Assembly (NCBI RefSeq): GCF_024362695.1
Contig: NC_065406.1
Span: 15,438,001 to 15,502,000 of the forward strand
Length of the DNA stretch: 64,000 bases
Reading direction: 5' to 3'
DNA from: Pectinophora gossypiella
Lineage: Eukaryota > Arthropoda > Insecta > Lepidoptera > Gelechiidae
Part shown: positions 53,040-64,000 of the stretch, one piece after another
Numbering within the stretch: position 1 is the first letter of the stretch
Layout of the letters: each line of letters opens with the position of its first letter
Notes under the pieces: model-generated
The model's input: only the letters and a program-made list of their open reading frames with translations
What the model was told of the DNA's origin: nothing
The model's database searches: none
Position numbers and translations under genes: made by a program

Positions 53040-53245
53040 TTTGTGTTATATAAACATAAAATATATAGCTACAGACACTAATCATCCGAGAGGGAGCCTA
53101 TGGTTCTGTACTACAAGCTAACGCTTCTCACAAACCCCAGTCTCTCTCACCAACAACTGCATCTTCATCTTGTTTTACTGTTAATTACCAATTATCGTAT
53201 TGATGTGAGAGTAATAAACATATTTTTATTTTTTTATTATTATAA
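53040..53245 (+). mobile_element. LINE 3' end, family J
   Basis: CACTAATCATCCGAGAGGGA, CCAGTCTCTCTCACCAACAA and GAGTAATAAACATATTTTTA tail. Confidence 0.7.
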
Positions 53246-53436
53246 TGATAATATTTTGGTCTGTGTAAAAGGAAATAAATAAATAAATAAATTATAAAAT
53301 GCTAATCTATAAATAGAAGCCTAATTCTTATTTTTACTTTTTTTTTTCAGAATTTGAATAAGGAATTGAATAAGAGCCAGAAGGGATGAGGTCGATGCCC
53401 GATACGAAATGGTGCGGGGCGCAGAGTAACCGTTCT

Positions 53437-53764
53437 TCTTCTTCTATCGTGTGGGTTGTGAGGTGGATTACCAACCTCATCAACCCTGGTGTCAGGGTTA
53501 TTATTGAGCCGCCAAAGGTCCCTGACATGACTCATGTAAACAACTACGTACTTACATCAGTAAGTAGTAACCGGGACCAACGGCTTAACGTGCCTTCCGA
53601 AGCACGGATCGTCTTACTTTCGGAAAATCAGGTGATAATGTAATGTCCTAACCAACCTAGAGATCACAAAGTGATTTTTGTGATATGTCCCCACCGGGAT
53701 TCGAACCCGGGACCTCCGGATCGTGAGCCCATCGCTTAACCACTGGACCACGGAGGCCGTTTAT
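53437..53764 (-). mobile_element. SINE type A, full length (reference copy)
   Basis: TTCTTC-rich tail, GTCAGGGTTATTATTGAGCC, core, then the tRNA-like head with reversed B box GGGATTCGAACCCGGG, ending ACCACGGAGGCC. Target duplication AGTAACCGTTCT at 53425-53436 and 53765-53776. Confidence 0.93.
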
Positions 53765-53776
53765 AGTAACCGTTCT

Positions 53777-54089
53777 ATAACTCTTAGTATAACTCTATAA
53801 CTCTTAGTCTAACTCGTAGTATAACTCTTTATTCTGTGCCAGCAGCAGGAAGACACGCGATGGAAGAAAGTAATTTAATATTGTGTGAGTGTGCGTTTAG
53901 TACGTTACAAACATACCAGTAGACTGGAGGTGCAACTTGTCTGCTAGTATTCCAATAACGCCGGTGAGAGCTCCACGGTACGTTTCCACCGAGCTAAGCA
54001 CTGAAACGGTTTGGCTATTAAGTCGGTCACTCACCAAGAGTATTTGATTGTACTAATACTGAATCTTTGTCTGTCAAAATTCACGACGA
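53777..54089. other. Unassigned DNA
   Basis: AACTCTTAGT words repeat near 53777-53830. No gene. Confidence 0.5.
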
Positions 54090-54094
54090 GCTTA

Positions 54095-54290
54095 CAATAC
54101 ATACATACATACATAAACTCACGCCTATTTCCCACCGGGGTAAGCAGAGACTATAGAATTCCATTTGCTTCGATCCTGACACACTTCTCTTGCTTCCTCC
54201 ACATTCATCAATCGCTTCATACACGCACGCCGGTTCAGAGTAGATCGTATTGAACCTTTTCTAAGGACATCTCCAATTTCGAGCTTACAA
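54095..54290 (-). pseudogene. LINE family L, C-terminus and 3' end
   Basis: Reverse of the 15340-15456 type: CATACATACATA tail at left, ACGCCTATTTCCCACCGGGG, GATCCTGACACACTTCTCTT and CGGTTCAGAGTAGATC, then GAACCTTTTCTAAGGACATC. 5'-truncated. Confidence 0.8.
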
Positions 54291-54357
54291 TAAAGTGATC
54301 ATAATAAGGGTTCCGGTTTTCCTTTGAGGCTAAGAACCCTAAAAATAATGTATTTCT

Positions 54358-54440
54358 AGTAAATCAGAAATTCACTAAAATTTTCATGAGTTTTTCGACT
54401 GGAAATTTCAATTGACGGTGTCAGTAACACCCCGTATAAT
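54358..54440. mobile_element. Palindromic MITE P, one end
   Basis: CACTAAAATTTTCATGAGTT, GACTGGAAATTTCAATTGAC and GTGTCAGTAACACCCCGTA. Confidence 0.6.
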
Positions 54441-54446
54441 AGCAGG

Positions 54447-54598
54447 GAATCATCTTACTTTTTCTGACAATTAAGCAAAGTCCTTACTAAACAAAGGCCA
54501 GTCTCACAAAGTGCTTTCGACAATATCCTTATCAGGAATCAAACCCGGTCCTCCAGATCGTGAGTCAAACGCTCTAACCACTAGACCAAAGAGGCTGT
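54447..54598 (-). mobile_element. SINE type B, head half
   Basis: From GGAATCATCTTACTTTTTCT to the head end AGACCAAAGAGGCTGT. Tail and core missing. Confidence 0.82.
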
Positions 54599-54627
54599 TG
54601 TTTTGGAATCATAAGTCATTATTTACA

Positions 54628-54957
54628 TAACATAAACTGCCTATATACGTCCCACTGCTGGGCACAGGCCTCCGCTCAATCAACCGGAGGGGGTATGGAG
54701 CATACTCCACCACGCTGCTCCAATGCGGGTTGGTGGAGGTGTTTTTACGGCTAATAGCCGGGACCAACGGCTTAACGTGCCCTCCGAAGCACGGAATCAT
54801 CTTACTTTTCGGGCAATCAGGTGATTCAAGCCTGAAAAGTCCTTACCAAACAAAGGATAGTCTCACAAACTGATTTGGACAATGTCCCCATCGGGAATCG
54901 AACCCGGACCTCCAGATCGTGAGCCTAACGCACTAACCACTAGACCACGGAGGCTGT
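54628..54957 (-). mobile_element. SINE type B, full length
   Basis: Complete tail, core and head, ending AGACCACGGAGGCTGT. In the same orientation as the half copy just to its left. Confidence 0.9.
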
Positions 54958-55088
54958 CACCTTGTTATTAATTTATTACGCGGGCATGCATTACGAGATG
55001 CTGCCAGAATATGTTAGCTTCCTACTAGTCCAATCAGTTACATTATACTAAAAGTCAAAACGCGAAGTTATTATGGAATTTGTGTGAA

Positions 55089-55530
55089 AAAGCAACCTGG
55101 GACGTCATAGAAAAACGTGACAAAATGCCGCACTTATTATTACATTTTTCAATAGAAAAAATAAAACATTTTTGTCATACATACATACATACATAAACTC
55201 ACGCCCGTAATCCCAAATGGGGTGGGCAGAGCCACAAGTAATCAAAGACAACTTGCAGCCACTGTTGATACGAAGTCCTAAGATGGATATGATGAACCTT
55301 ATGGTGATAAGGGATCAGCCTATCGCCCATAACATTAGTCCATCATGTTAGAGGACGCAATCCCTCTGTCGGTTTTTACGACATGCCCGGGAAGACAAGC
55401 AGCTGAACGTGTTCTATGTTTTTTATTTGCTCCCAGAACAGCATAGAAGCATTTTTGTCACTTTTATATATCTGTCTTTATTTAGTAATCAGAATTTCAT
55501 AATTTTATATTTGACTTTGGAAACTACCCA
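55089..55530. repeat. Repeat R2, interrupted copy
   Basis: Left part to 55177, right part from 55450. Together they match 33225-33430. Confidence 0.75.
55178..55449 (-). mobile_element. Retroelement inserted in R2 (272 bp, 11-bp target duplication)
   Basis: CATTTTTGTCA at 55167-55177 and 55450-55460. The left end is a TACA/TATG-type tail (minus-strand 3' end), then ACGCCCGTAATCCCAAATGG and CAAGCAGCTGAACGTGTTC. It resembles the 3' ends of family L LINEs. Confidence 0.85.
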
Positions 55531-55879
55531 ATTAGGATCACACAAAAACCATTAATCAAGAAATTGATTTGAATTCTATACGTGAGCATGCTTCCGGTGT
55601 GTTACCTCCTTCACAATTTACAAGACCTGTTTGTTTCAGCTTGCGGAGCACTGCTTGGCTTTTATGTCGCTTTCTGGAACAATAATGTTCATATGAAGTG
55701 AAAATATGCCTTTGTTGCTGTTTTGGTTGGTTTATGCGAGTGGACATATTCTATCAATCACTTAACACTTTCAAGGACAGAACGTCTACGGACGTTCGGA
55801 TTCCAAGGTGTCATTATGCCTATTATGAACCATCAATGACCCATGGTCTCTGTCCGCGAAAGGGTTAAACATAATCAAG
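55531..55879. other. Unassigned DNA
   Basis: No gene recognised. Confidence 0.45.
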
Positions 55880-56184
55880 AGAGGTGGATTACCAACCCTA
55901 TTAACCCTGGTGTCAGGGTTATTATTGAGCCGCCAAAGGCCCCTTACATGACTCATGTAACGACTACATAACTACATCGTTAAGTAGTAACTGGGACCAA
56001 CGGTTTGATGTGCCTTCCGAAGCACGGATCACCTAACTTTTGGACAATCAGGTGAACAGCCTGTATTGTCCTAATCAAACTGGGGATCACAAAGTGATTT
56101 TTCTGACATATCCCCACCGGGATTCGAACCTGGGGCTTCCGGATTGTGAGCCTAACGCTCAACCAGTGGACCACAGAGGCCGTT
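55880..56184 (-). mobile_element. SINE type A, near full length
   Basis: AGGTGGATTACCAACCCTAT, core CGTGCTTCGG (reversed), head GGGATTCGAACCTGGGGC to CCACAGAGGCCGT. Confidence 0.88.
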
Positions 56185-56454
56185 AAATAAATAACTAAAT
56201 AAAATAAGTAACACAATTGACTCTCAACAACTGTTTGATTAGTCCCCACATCAAATCCACTGAATATTTGCCAAATCAGATAGAATCCTGACCCATATTC
56301 CCGAATTTCCAATTTCGCCGATACAACTCTCGGTGTCAACACTTCCTCAACAAAAAGGTTGTGCGCGTCTCATCCATCAAGTAGTACGAATCGCTGCCTC
56401 AATCTTGTACCCCGGTTCAGCTCGATAATCCTCTTCACTTTGGGTTACGAAATA

Positions 56455-56680
56455 CACCGTGTTAGTGACATCGTAACGTAAACTTTCAGGGATGATTCAG
56501 AGTTGAAATCAAGTAGGATTTTCCGTCGCAAAAGTATGGATCTGTAAATAATTTAAAAATACCACTAAAATTTTTCATGCATTTTCGGGTAGGAAATTTT
56601 ACTTAATATTAACTCAGAATCGTGAGCTAAATCATCCCCCTCAGTATTCGTTACATGTGGGATCTATCCCATAATAATTT
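56455..56680. mobile_element. Palindromic MITE, family P
   Basis: CGTGTTAGTGACATCGTAAC at left and CCCCCTCAGTATTCGTTAC at right. GATTCAGAGTTGAAATCAAG and TTAACTCAGAATCGTGAGC are inverted inside. Confidence 0.7.
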
Positions 56681-57259
56681 ATATTCCCATTCAAATGATT
56701 AGGTCAAAAATAATAGTGTAAACCAATATAGTAACACAATATACATTCATGGTGTCAACACTTTCCATTGTCATCAATCAAGACACACGAATCGCTACGT
56801 TCCTTCAACCCTACATCCCGTTTGAGCTCAATAATTCTCTCAAGCTCTAAACTTGGTTGAACTCGGCTTAAGGAGGCGAAAATCCTAAATTCTTACGACT
56901 GCGGCCGCGAAGCAGCACTTAAGGGTGGAGACGATAGTTAATGCAGTCCTGTGTCGTAGTGTAGTATTCGGGCACTGTTATTGAAATACTCTAATGTAAA
57001 TAATAGGTATGTATTTTAGAATCGGGTATCAGTCACGATACGATAGAATTATGTCCTGTTCTAAAAATAGTTTTTTGATAAGAATCTAAGAACTTTTTAA
57101 TATTGGATATAGAGAAATAACCTATTACCGTTCAATCTTAGCATCGGATCTCCATACGCGTAGTTACCATGTTGAGCAGTAAATATTTATTACATGATAT
57201 TTAGAAAGGCAAAAGCAAACTTCATATACTTCGGCTAATGTTTTCAAATTCCCATACTC
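56681..57259. other. Unassigned DNA
   Basis: No gene recognised. Confidence 0.5.
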
Positions 57260-57267
57260 ACCGTGAT

Positions 57268-57626
57268 TAGGGAATGGAATCCCGTCCCGGGGACGCTAAT
57301 TCGAGATCCTGCGGGATTGGAAATATCAATCCCACGAGATTTTCGGGTCCTCGTCTATTTCATAAAAAAATATATAAAGTAATGATGGCTGAAAAAAAAA
57401 ATCTGCTTGTTTGTGATAGTGAGGTTAATTAAAACAAATAGTTTTTGGAAAAAAACACAAAAGCCCTTATTTTTCAATAATATTGACTGAATTATTAAGT
57501 TTAAGAAAAGTATAACTCAAGGAGATTCGCCCAATCCCGGCCATACGGAATGGGAACTCGTCATATTATGTTTCTGGATCGATCCCGAAAAATTAGACGA
57601 TATCTCGCGAGATCGGGCATTCCTTA
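57268..57626. mobile_element. hAT-like non-autonomous transposon (359 bp)
   Basis: TAGGGAATGG at left, CATTCCTTA at right. GGGATTGGAAATATCAATCC and TCTGGATCGATCCCGAAAAA lie inside. Flanks ACCGTGAT (57260-57267) and ACCGTGAC (57627-57634). Uninterrupted relative of 27132-27781. Confidence 0.8.
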
Positions 57627-57634
57627 ACCGTGAC

Positions 57635-58735
57635 GTTCTGATCACACCTTCCATACTACATACCCTAATATTTTTTACCCCCAATACTCCTTCTGGGAGA
57701 ACAATTATGTCAGTTAGTCAGTAAGTCTCCAGCTAGTAAATAAATAATCGATGCGCAACAAATACACCTATCCCGTCCCTACTAGATCCAAAGCGGCAAC
57801 CAGAAAACTATTTTGCGTTGTTCCCGAATAAGTTTCTCGAAGTTTCCACAAGCATCGCCCGTAACGTGTTGGGTAACAGTTGAAAATATGTCCAGTGTAT
57901 TTCATTTAAGGCTTTACTGCAAAGCCGGGGGAGCCAAGTTTGTTAAAATTTTTAGCCAAGTTCCACTACTTTCTGAAATGGATTATGGAATGTGTCCTTA
58001 TTTTCCCTGGTCACGAACTTTGACCTGTTATCGCTTAGGTCGCGAACTTAACGGCAGAGATCAGCGGAATGCTGTGCTTTTAATGTGTACCATCTTATTT
58101 GTGTTTGTGACATGAAGTATATGGATAGATGGATTTTTGCTCTATATTCATAATGGCAGCAAGTAGGCACTTAAAATAATATTTATTAATAATATTATTA
58201 ACAAAATACTTAGTTGTATTTTTACTTTAATGGAGCCCCTTTTTACCTTTGATGGGTTTGTTCTTAGCCCCAGACTTGCTCGAAGGCATTTACGAGGCCT
58301 AAGATGAAGCGAGCTCGCCCAGAAGGTGCCTCTTCACTCTGGCCTTGAAAGCACCCGCTTTTGTAAAAAACCGGAACTGTCAAATCTTCAGGTTAGGTAA
58401 GCAGACCCTGTGAAATGAATAAACGGAATGACATTTATATACTTACTCGCTGTCGCTCCGCTTAAGAATGGGTTCTACTTTGTTCCCTTAGGGTCGACTC
58501 TACGAATGTAATAGAATATAGCGTAAGTTTCAAAAGTGTAGTTGGAACTTTTCAAGATGTTTCTGAATTATCGGATCAGGGATTGGAGTAATGAGTCGAG
58601 ATAACTTTCCGATTAGGGTGACTAGTGAAGTTTTGTCGTTTCAAGTTTGTGGACAAGATTTTAGTACTTATAACAAGAGCTTCAGAACTTCAATTTCATA
58701 TCTGATTCAATAAGTACAATTCTATTTCCCTCTTT
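57635..58735. other. Unassigned DNA, no supported gene
   Basis: A 100-codon frame at 57813-58115 has no recognised motif. 58378-58425 is a SINE type D end, plus orientation (CAAATCTTCAGGTTAGGTAA). Confidence 0.5.
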
Positions 58736-58741
58736 AAGTGA

Positions 58742-59077
58742 CATAACATAACATCCTATATACGTCCCAAAGCTGGGCACAGACCTCCCCTCAATCAACC
58801 GGTGGGAGTATGGAGCATATTCCACCACGCTGCTCCACTGCGGATTGGTGGAGCTTTTTTTTACCGGTTACTGTCGAGAACAACAGCCAAACGTGCCCTC
58901 CAAAGCACGGAATAAAACTTACTTTTTTCATACATTCATGTGATTCAAGCCTGCAAAGTCCTTATCAAACAAAGAACAGTCATTAAAAGTGATTTCGATA
59001 ATGTCCAAATCGGGAATCGAACCCGGACCTCCAGATCGTGAGCCTATCGCTCTAACCAATAGACCACAGAGGTTGTT
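58742..59077 (-). mobile_element. SINE type B, near full length
   Basis: Tail, a diverged core (CGAGAACAACAGCCAAACGT) and head ending AGACCACAGAGGTTGT. Confidence 0.87.
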
Positions 59078-59666
59078 TAACCACTTTTGATTGTTATGTT
59101 ATGTGTTAATGGATAAGAAGACAGTAAAATAATTATATGATAATGCGCATCATATGGATATAAGCTCAGCCGATTTTAAACTGTTTCCTTTTACTTCTTC
59201 ATACACTTCTTCTCTTCATGTGGTTTGTGAGGCATATTAAGCTTATTATCCCTGGTATCAGAGTTACTATTGAGCTACGAAAGATTCCGGACATGGCTCT
59301 TATATCATAATAATGTTAGTTATTCAATGTTGCTGTTTTGGTATGCGCTAACCCTTAATATCTTTTAAAATTTTCAAAATTGGTGATCGTTATCTTAGTT
59401 ACAAGCAGTCACGTCTAGCCCGTATGTTTTCAAGAAAAAGCGTAAAGCTATCTAGTTTTATGGCCCTTTTAGCCGATTTGAGATCCCTGGCCTCTGGCCC
59501 TTGGCCCTGTTTACATAGTGAAACGCCCCAAGAGCCTTTTTGTGGCGGTATTATAGTTTTACAACTATTCGCAAAGTGAAGTTTCGCACGCACGTATGGG
59601 GCCGTAATAAATTCTAAAAGTGTCTGTGCACAGCTAGTTTAAATCCCGTTTTTGTTACGCATCCTC
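59078..59666. other. Unassigned DNA with a SINE A tail scrap
   Basis: 59205-59300 is a decayed SINE type A tail, minus (TTCATGTGGTTTGTGAGG, GGTATCAGAGTTACTATTGA). No gene. Confidence 0.5.
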
Positions 59667-59674
59667 ATTACTTT

Positions 59675-60005
59675 TTTTAACGACCTCCGTGGTCCAGTGG
59701 TTGAGCATTTAATTTGGGCTCACGATCCTGAGGTCCTGGGTTCGATTTCCGGTGGGGACATACCACAAAAATTACTTTGTGGTCCCTAGTTTGGCTAGGA
59801 TATTACAGGCTGATCACCTGATTGTCCGAAAGTAAGATTATATTATCCGTGCTTCGGAAAGCACGTTAAGCCGTTGGTCCCGGTTACTACTTACTGATGT
59901 AAGTAGTCGATACATGAGCTTCAGGGGCCTCTGGCGGCTCAATAGTAACCCTGACACCAGGGTTGATGAGGTTGGTAATCCACCGCACAACCCACATGAT
60001 TGAAG
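59675..60005 (+). mobile_element. SINE type A, full length
   Basis: Head GACCTCCGTGGTCCAGTGGT with B box GGGTTCGATTTCC, core, tail to CCCACATGATTGAAG. Target duplication ATTACTTT at 59667-59674 and 60006-60013. Confidence 0.9.
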
Positions 60006-60013
60006 ATTACTTT

Positions 60014-60620
60014 GTTATAGTTCGAGATAATTGGTTTGTTAAATATATTTTCTTTGTTAAATTCAGACGTTCACTGTGAAACTAAAAATAAAATATCGAC
60101 CAAGACGTACCATGTTATTTTTCGATTGGAATTTATGTACACACTATGACAAGAAAAAAATAATCTGAAAAGTCTCCCGTCGGATTTTCCTATTTTCTCT
60201 TCACAAAGTGTTTTTTTGTGATATCTCTCCATCGGGATTCGAACACAACGCCCCGGTATGTCATTAAAATGCATAATCGTCCGCGCTGTCAGAACTTTCA
60301 CTTTTGCATGGAATGAAAGTTCCTATCACAGAATCACAACAGACAAGTTTATTTGCAAAAAAAACTGTCATAAGACAAAAATAAACAAACCCATCAAGAT
60401 TAAACTGCTTGTAACACTGACGTGTCCCCGATTTAGTAAAAAAGAAACACTTTTTCCACCGATCAAGTTTATGATAGCATAAACGCATACGAGTCGGTTT
60501 TACGGCTCGCGATATCTCCACGATTTTACGCCGTCGTAAACTGATGCAAGGAAATAGGTAAAACAATCAATATTTGTCCTGGATACGGATTACAGCGAAC
60601 TGTCAACTTTGTCTCATTAA
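60014..60620. other. Unassigned DNA with a SINE A head scrap
   Basis: 60198-60262 is a SINE type A head piece, minus (ATCGGGATTCGAACACAACG). Overlapping opposite frames at 60258-60566 show no domain. Confidence 0.5.
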
Positions 60621-60621
60621 T

Positions 60622-60856
60622 CAGAAATCAGAATCATTTATTCAACGTAATTATCAGGGATAAACTTGTTGAAGGTCATTTTAACATTTTTGAATCATCG
60701 TCGTTTTGCAAGGTGTAATGCAACTGCAACAGCACCACATCTTTACATTACAAGTTATTGAATAACGAGAGAAACAGATTGAATACCAGGCATTTTTATC
60801 ATTTAGGTAATCATTAATCTTATAATAAGCTTTTTTACATAAAGTAAGCTTCACAT
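60622..60856 (-). mobile_element. LINE 3' end, family K, uninterrupted
   Basis: AGAATCATTTATTCAACGTA, GGGATAAACTTGTTGAAGGT and TTTTGCAAGGTGTAATGCAA, then TACATAAAGTAAGCTTCACAT. It provides the empty site for the hairpin at 25152. Confidence 0.75.
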
Positions 60857-61184
60857 AAACAGCCTCCGTGGTCTGGTGATTAGAGCGTTAGGCTCACGAT
60901 CTGGAGGTCCGGGTTCGATTCCCGATGGGGACATTGTCGAAATTACTTTGTGAGACTGTCCTTTGTTTGGTAAGGACTTTTCAGGCTTGAATCACCTGAT
61001 TGTCCGAAAAAGTAAGATGATTCCGTGCTTCGGAGGGCAGTTAAGCCGTTGGTCCAGGCTATTAGCCGTAAAAACAGCTCCACCAACCCGCATTGGAGCA
61101 GCGTGGTGGAGTATGCTCCATACCCCCTCCGGTTGATTGAGGGGAGGCCTGTGCCCAGCAGTGGGACGTATATAGGCTGTTTAT
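60857..61184 (+). mobile_element. SINE type B, full length
   Basis: Head to tail complete. Target duplication GTAAGCTTCACAT at 60844-60856 and 61185-61197. Very close to 49342-49670. Confidence 0.93.
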
Positions 61185-61197
61185 GTAAGCTTCACAT

Positions 61198-61979
61198 GAG
61201 GTTTAAATTTATTTCCTGACATATTCAAAATATTATCTGGTATTTAATTGTAAAAACGTGTTCATAACCCCAAAAAGATGAATTTAATTTACTTATTCTA
61301 AAATTTTTAATTTTATTTTTTTTCCTTGTATTGTAATCTCCTCATTTCTTCCATACACAAATACACAGCAAGCAAACAAAAATCGACCTTTTCTTATCTG
61401 TCATAGTGATTAACACACGCAGAAGCAATTAATCTAAACAGCAATATTGCAATTTGACATTTGCGCATGTGAAAGTAAGTGCGCATTATCAACAGATAAC
61501 CAAAAGCAATGTAGCTTTTTTAAATGTTTTTTTTTTTTCAATTTGACCACTTTTATTGATGACGTCATCAGAATTTTGTCATTAAAAAATAAAAATGTAA
61601 TAATTTGGCAAGTCACTATCACAGAATAGAGACCATTCATCCATTGGTCCATTTTTGTTTGATCGCGGAGATGAAATTATTATTATAAATTATACTTACT
61701 TAATTCCATTATGAAATTGAAAATTCTGATTGTGCGTACGTTGCGGAAGAATATTGTTCTACTTTCAGCTTTAGAAAGACGTAATTTTAAATGGTATTTT
61801 ACAACATTTCCGGCATATTTAAACACACTTCCAGCAACCATTTTTCTTTATTCATTTGTTTAAAGTTAATATGCCAATGATTTCTTTACTGCTTTTTGAG
61901 GTGTTTATACTGATGCGTGATGCTGTTGCTGTCTGTAAATAAAAAAGTGTTAAAAGCTAATTCTGGTTTACTACGTTGT
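61198..61979. other. AT-rich DNA, no gene
   Basis: 61441-61468 repeats a 28-base word of 26841-26868. Nothing else recognised. Confidence 0.5.
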
Positions 61980-61983
61980 TGTA

Positions 61984-62115
61984 TAATACAATACAAATAT
62001 ACTTTATTGCACACAACATACTAAACAAGTTTTACACAAAACATACACGAAAGATACAGTACAATCTGGTGGCCTTATTGCTAAGCAGCAATTTCTTCCA
62101 GGCAACCAGTGGTAA
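61984..62115 (-). mobile_element. LINE 3' end, family G
   Basis: ATACAATACAAATATACTTT, GAAAGATACAGTACAATCTG and GGCCTTATTGCTAAGCAGCA. Confidence 0.78.
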
Positions 62116-62221
62116 AAAAAGGAAAGATTTATTATAATTGGAAAAAAAGATTTATGGCGATGCAATATGAAAGATGGTCGTTACAAGATTGTGTCACTAA
62201 TAGTGTTAAGTTACCTAAGTA

Positions 62222-62362
62222 CGGTCACGAGTACTAATGTGTATACACTTTGATACCATGTCACATTAACTTTTTTGACAAATTAAACGGTAAGTCTCAT
62301 TAAATGTCAATATGATAGTGCGACAGGGTTCTAAAGTGGGTACATGATATAACTCATTAATG
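62222..62362. mobile_element. Palindromic TA-flanked MITE, family M (inverse)
   Basis: 141 bp, read on the minus strand as the other copies. Starts CGGTCACGAGTACTAAT, between TA at 62220-62221 and 62363-62364. Confidence 0.8.
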
Positions 62363-62364
62363 TA

Positions 62365-63009
62365 CATTAAGAATTATAATACATATAATTTAGTTACAAC
62401 GCCAACTCAGTATGACTAGTAAAAAAACAAATGAGTCTCGTAACATGAAATCGTACAAATATAAGCGTGGAAAGTGCACATTGCATAGACAACAAATCAA
62501 TCACTTCTCATAGACAGGACATGTCTGCGCAGCCAAGAGAAACAATAACAAAACATTTCAAAGCCCCACTTCAAAGCACAATGCCGGGTCTATGTTATGG
62601 TAATGTGGTCCATTGAATGGTGTCTGCGTGCTCACTCTGAACAGAGAAGCTATTCTGATAACTAGACCTTACGAGCATTAATTTAGACATTGCGTTAATT
62701 TGAGGAAGAGCTTCACCTCATCAAATAACACACGATTATGAAAAGAAGTGTAGTCTTGTAAGTTGTTGTAAGGATTGATATACGGAGTCATAAGGGTTAC
62801 CTATGTTTTGCGTAGTCGATTTCAACTTGCTAAAGGCCCCCGATACTACGTAGTACGACAGTGAACCTTATAAATTTGATTTTGCATGTTTACGTGTAAG
62901 CTGAAAACACTGGCGATATCATTGTAACAACATCTTTGTTCAGGGCACGGCTGTCCTGACCATAGACTGATAGTTCTGATAGAAAAGAAAAACTGATAAG
63001 AGGTGATTA
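62365..63009. other. Unassigned DNA
   Basis: No gene or clear repeat. Confidence 0.5.
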
Positions 63010-63122
63010 ACACTGTATATTGATATAAAACTATTCCTCTATTTCTTTCTATTTCTCTTTTGTTTTGTATTTTGTTTTTTCCTGTTTGTGCAATAAAGTA
63101 TTTGTTATGTTATGTTATGTTA
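63010..63122 (+). mobile_element. LINE 3' end with TTATG tail
   Basis: GTGCAATAAAGTATTTG followed by three TTATG units. Confidence 0.65.
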
Positions 63123-63311
63123 AAACTATTTCTAAGATGGGCCGATGAAAGGTGATATGAATGAGAACGCGTATCTTGCTTGATTGCTAATTGCGAACTG
63201 ACTAATACAATATCATTTCAATATAATGCAAAGTTAGGTCAAATAATTAAACGCTAACGCAGCAATCTGCGAGTTCGCTCGCACAATCTTATTGAACTGT
63301 TCTGGCAAATA

Positions 63312-63576
63312 TATAATATAAACGTACATGAACAGCCTATATACGAACCACTGCTGGGCACAGTCCTTCCTTCAATCAACCTGAGGGGTATAGAGCACAC
63401 TTCATCACCCTGGTCCACTAGCCGGGAGCAACGGCCTAACGTGCCTTCCTAAGCATGGAATCATCTTATGTTTTCGTCCTTACCAAACAAAAGACAGTCT
63501 CACAAAGTGATCTCGATAATTTCCCTATCGAACCCGGACATCCACATCGTGAGCCCAACGCTCTAACCACGGAGGT
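63312..63576 (-). mobile_element. SINE type B, diverged, deletions
   Basis: Tail, core and head order kept. Target duplication TGTTCTGGCAAATA at 63298-63311 and 63577-63590. Confidence 0.88.
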
Positions 63577-63590
63577 TGTTCTGGCAAATA

Positions 63591-63960
63591 ACACTGTTCT
63601 ATTCATATCATACTGTTCTATTTGTATCAGTTTGACCACAACATTTTACGTCTGTCATAGAGCCCGCACGTTACGACAAATGCCCTAGCGATCGAGCATT
63701 GCAAATGATGACGCACCAATGGCTTTATCGGACATGTGGAGACCAATAGCAGAATGCGTCTAGTAAGCTGAATGCATCGGCTTGCAAATTACGGATATAC
63801 CGAGTGCACAGGACTTCCCTGTTTGGGATTCAGGCCGCATACTCCGCCTTGCATTACTACTGGGGTTGAAGGTTTCGCATCGAACTTAAGCTGAAGTAGA
63901 CCAAAATTCTTCCGCATCGTACGCGCTGTATTTTTTTTATTTATAACCACTATTACTATA
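63591..63960. other. Unassigned DNA
   Basis: No gene recognised. Confidence 0.45.
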
Positions 63961-64000
63961 AGGACTTTTGTGGTCTAGTGGTTGGGCGTTGAGGTCCTTC
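63961..64000 (+). mobile_element. SINE type A/B head, cut by the window edge
   Basis: TTTTGTGGTCTAGTGGTTGG is the A-box part of the tRNA-like head. Confidence 0.6.

Noticed and set aside
57813..58115. 100-codon plus frame
   Set aside because: No recognisable motif or supporting splice or promoter signals.

Overview
The window looks like repeat-dense, AT-rich intergenic or intronic DNA of a moth or butterfly (Lepidoptera). The evidence is the repeat content: Helitron-like elements with TCTA...CTAG ends, tRNA-headed SINEs that share one central module, LINE 3' ends with short-motif tails, and many short fold-back elements. I found no cellular protein-coding gene, no intact tRNA, rRNA or other host RNA gene, and no CRISPR or prokaryote-type feature. 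The only long reading frames are the gag and pol of one Ty3/Gypsy-like retrotransposon at the left edge. Family names are by structure; I had no database.

Layout. 1-2550: 5' part of a Gypsy-like element on the minus strand (LTR, primer-binding site, gag, -1 frameshift site, protease and reverse transcriptase), cut by the window edge and inserted in a SINE. 2551-10438: SINEs, a 175-bp Helitron, a fold-back element and AT-rich DNA. 10439-12824: a composite Helitron with a 134-bp tandem array. 12825-36229: SINEs of five types, LINE 3' ends, a palindromic TA-flanked MITE in several copies, hAT-like elements with 8-bp target duplications, and GC-rich hairpins. 36230-40338: a complete non-autonomous LTR retrotransposon with 1,278-bp LTRs that match base for base by eye, a perfect 5-bp target duplication and a clear primer-binding site, inserted in an old LINE copy. 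40339-64000: more SINEs and LINE fragments, a TIR element at 45326-45589, a 65-nt hairpin at 48904-48968 and a second hAT-like element.

How the parts relate. The SINEs are modular. Types A and B have a tRNA-like head and type C a tRNA/5S-rRNA chimeric head. All share a central block around CGTGCTTCGG...GTTAAGCCGTTGG, but their 3' tails differ: GAA-rich, TATG-rich or GAT repeats. The B and C tails resemble the 3' end of LINE fragments in the same window, so those LINEs are the likely source of retrotransposition enzymes. Target-site duplications of 7-16 bp mark many insertions, and several nested insertions (LINE in SINE, MITE in LINE, SINE tail in LTR) give a relative order of events.
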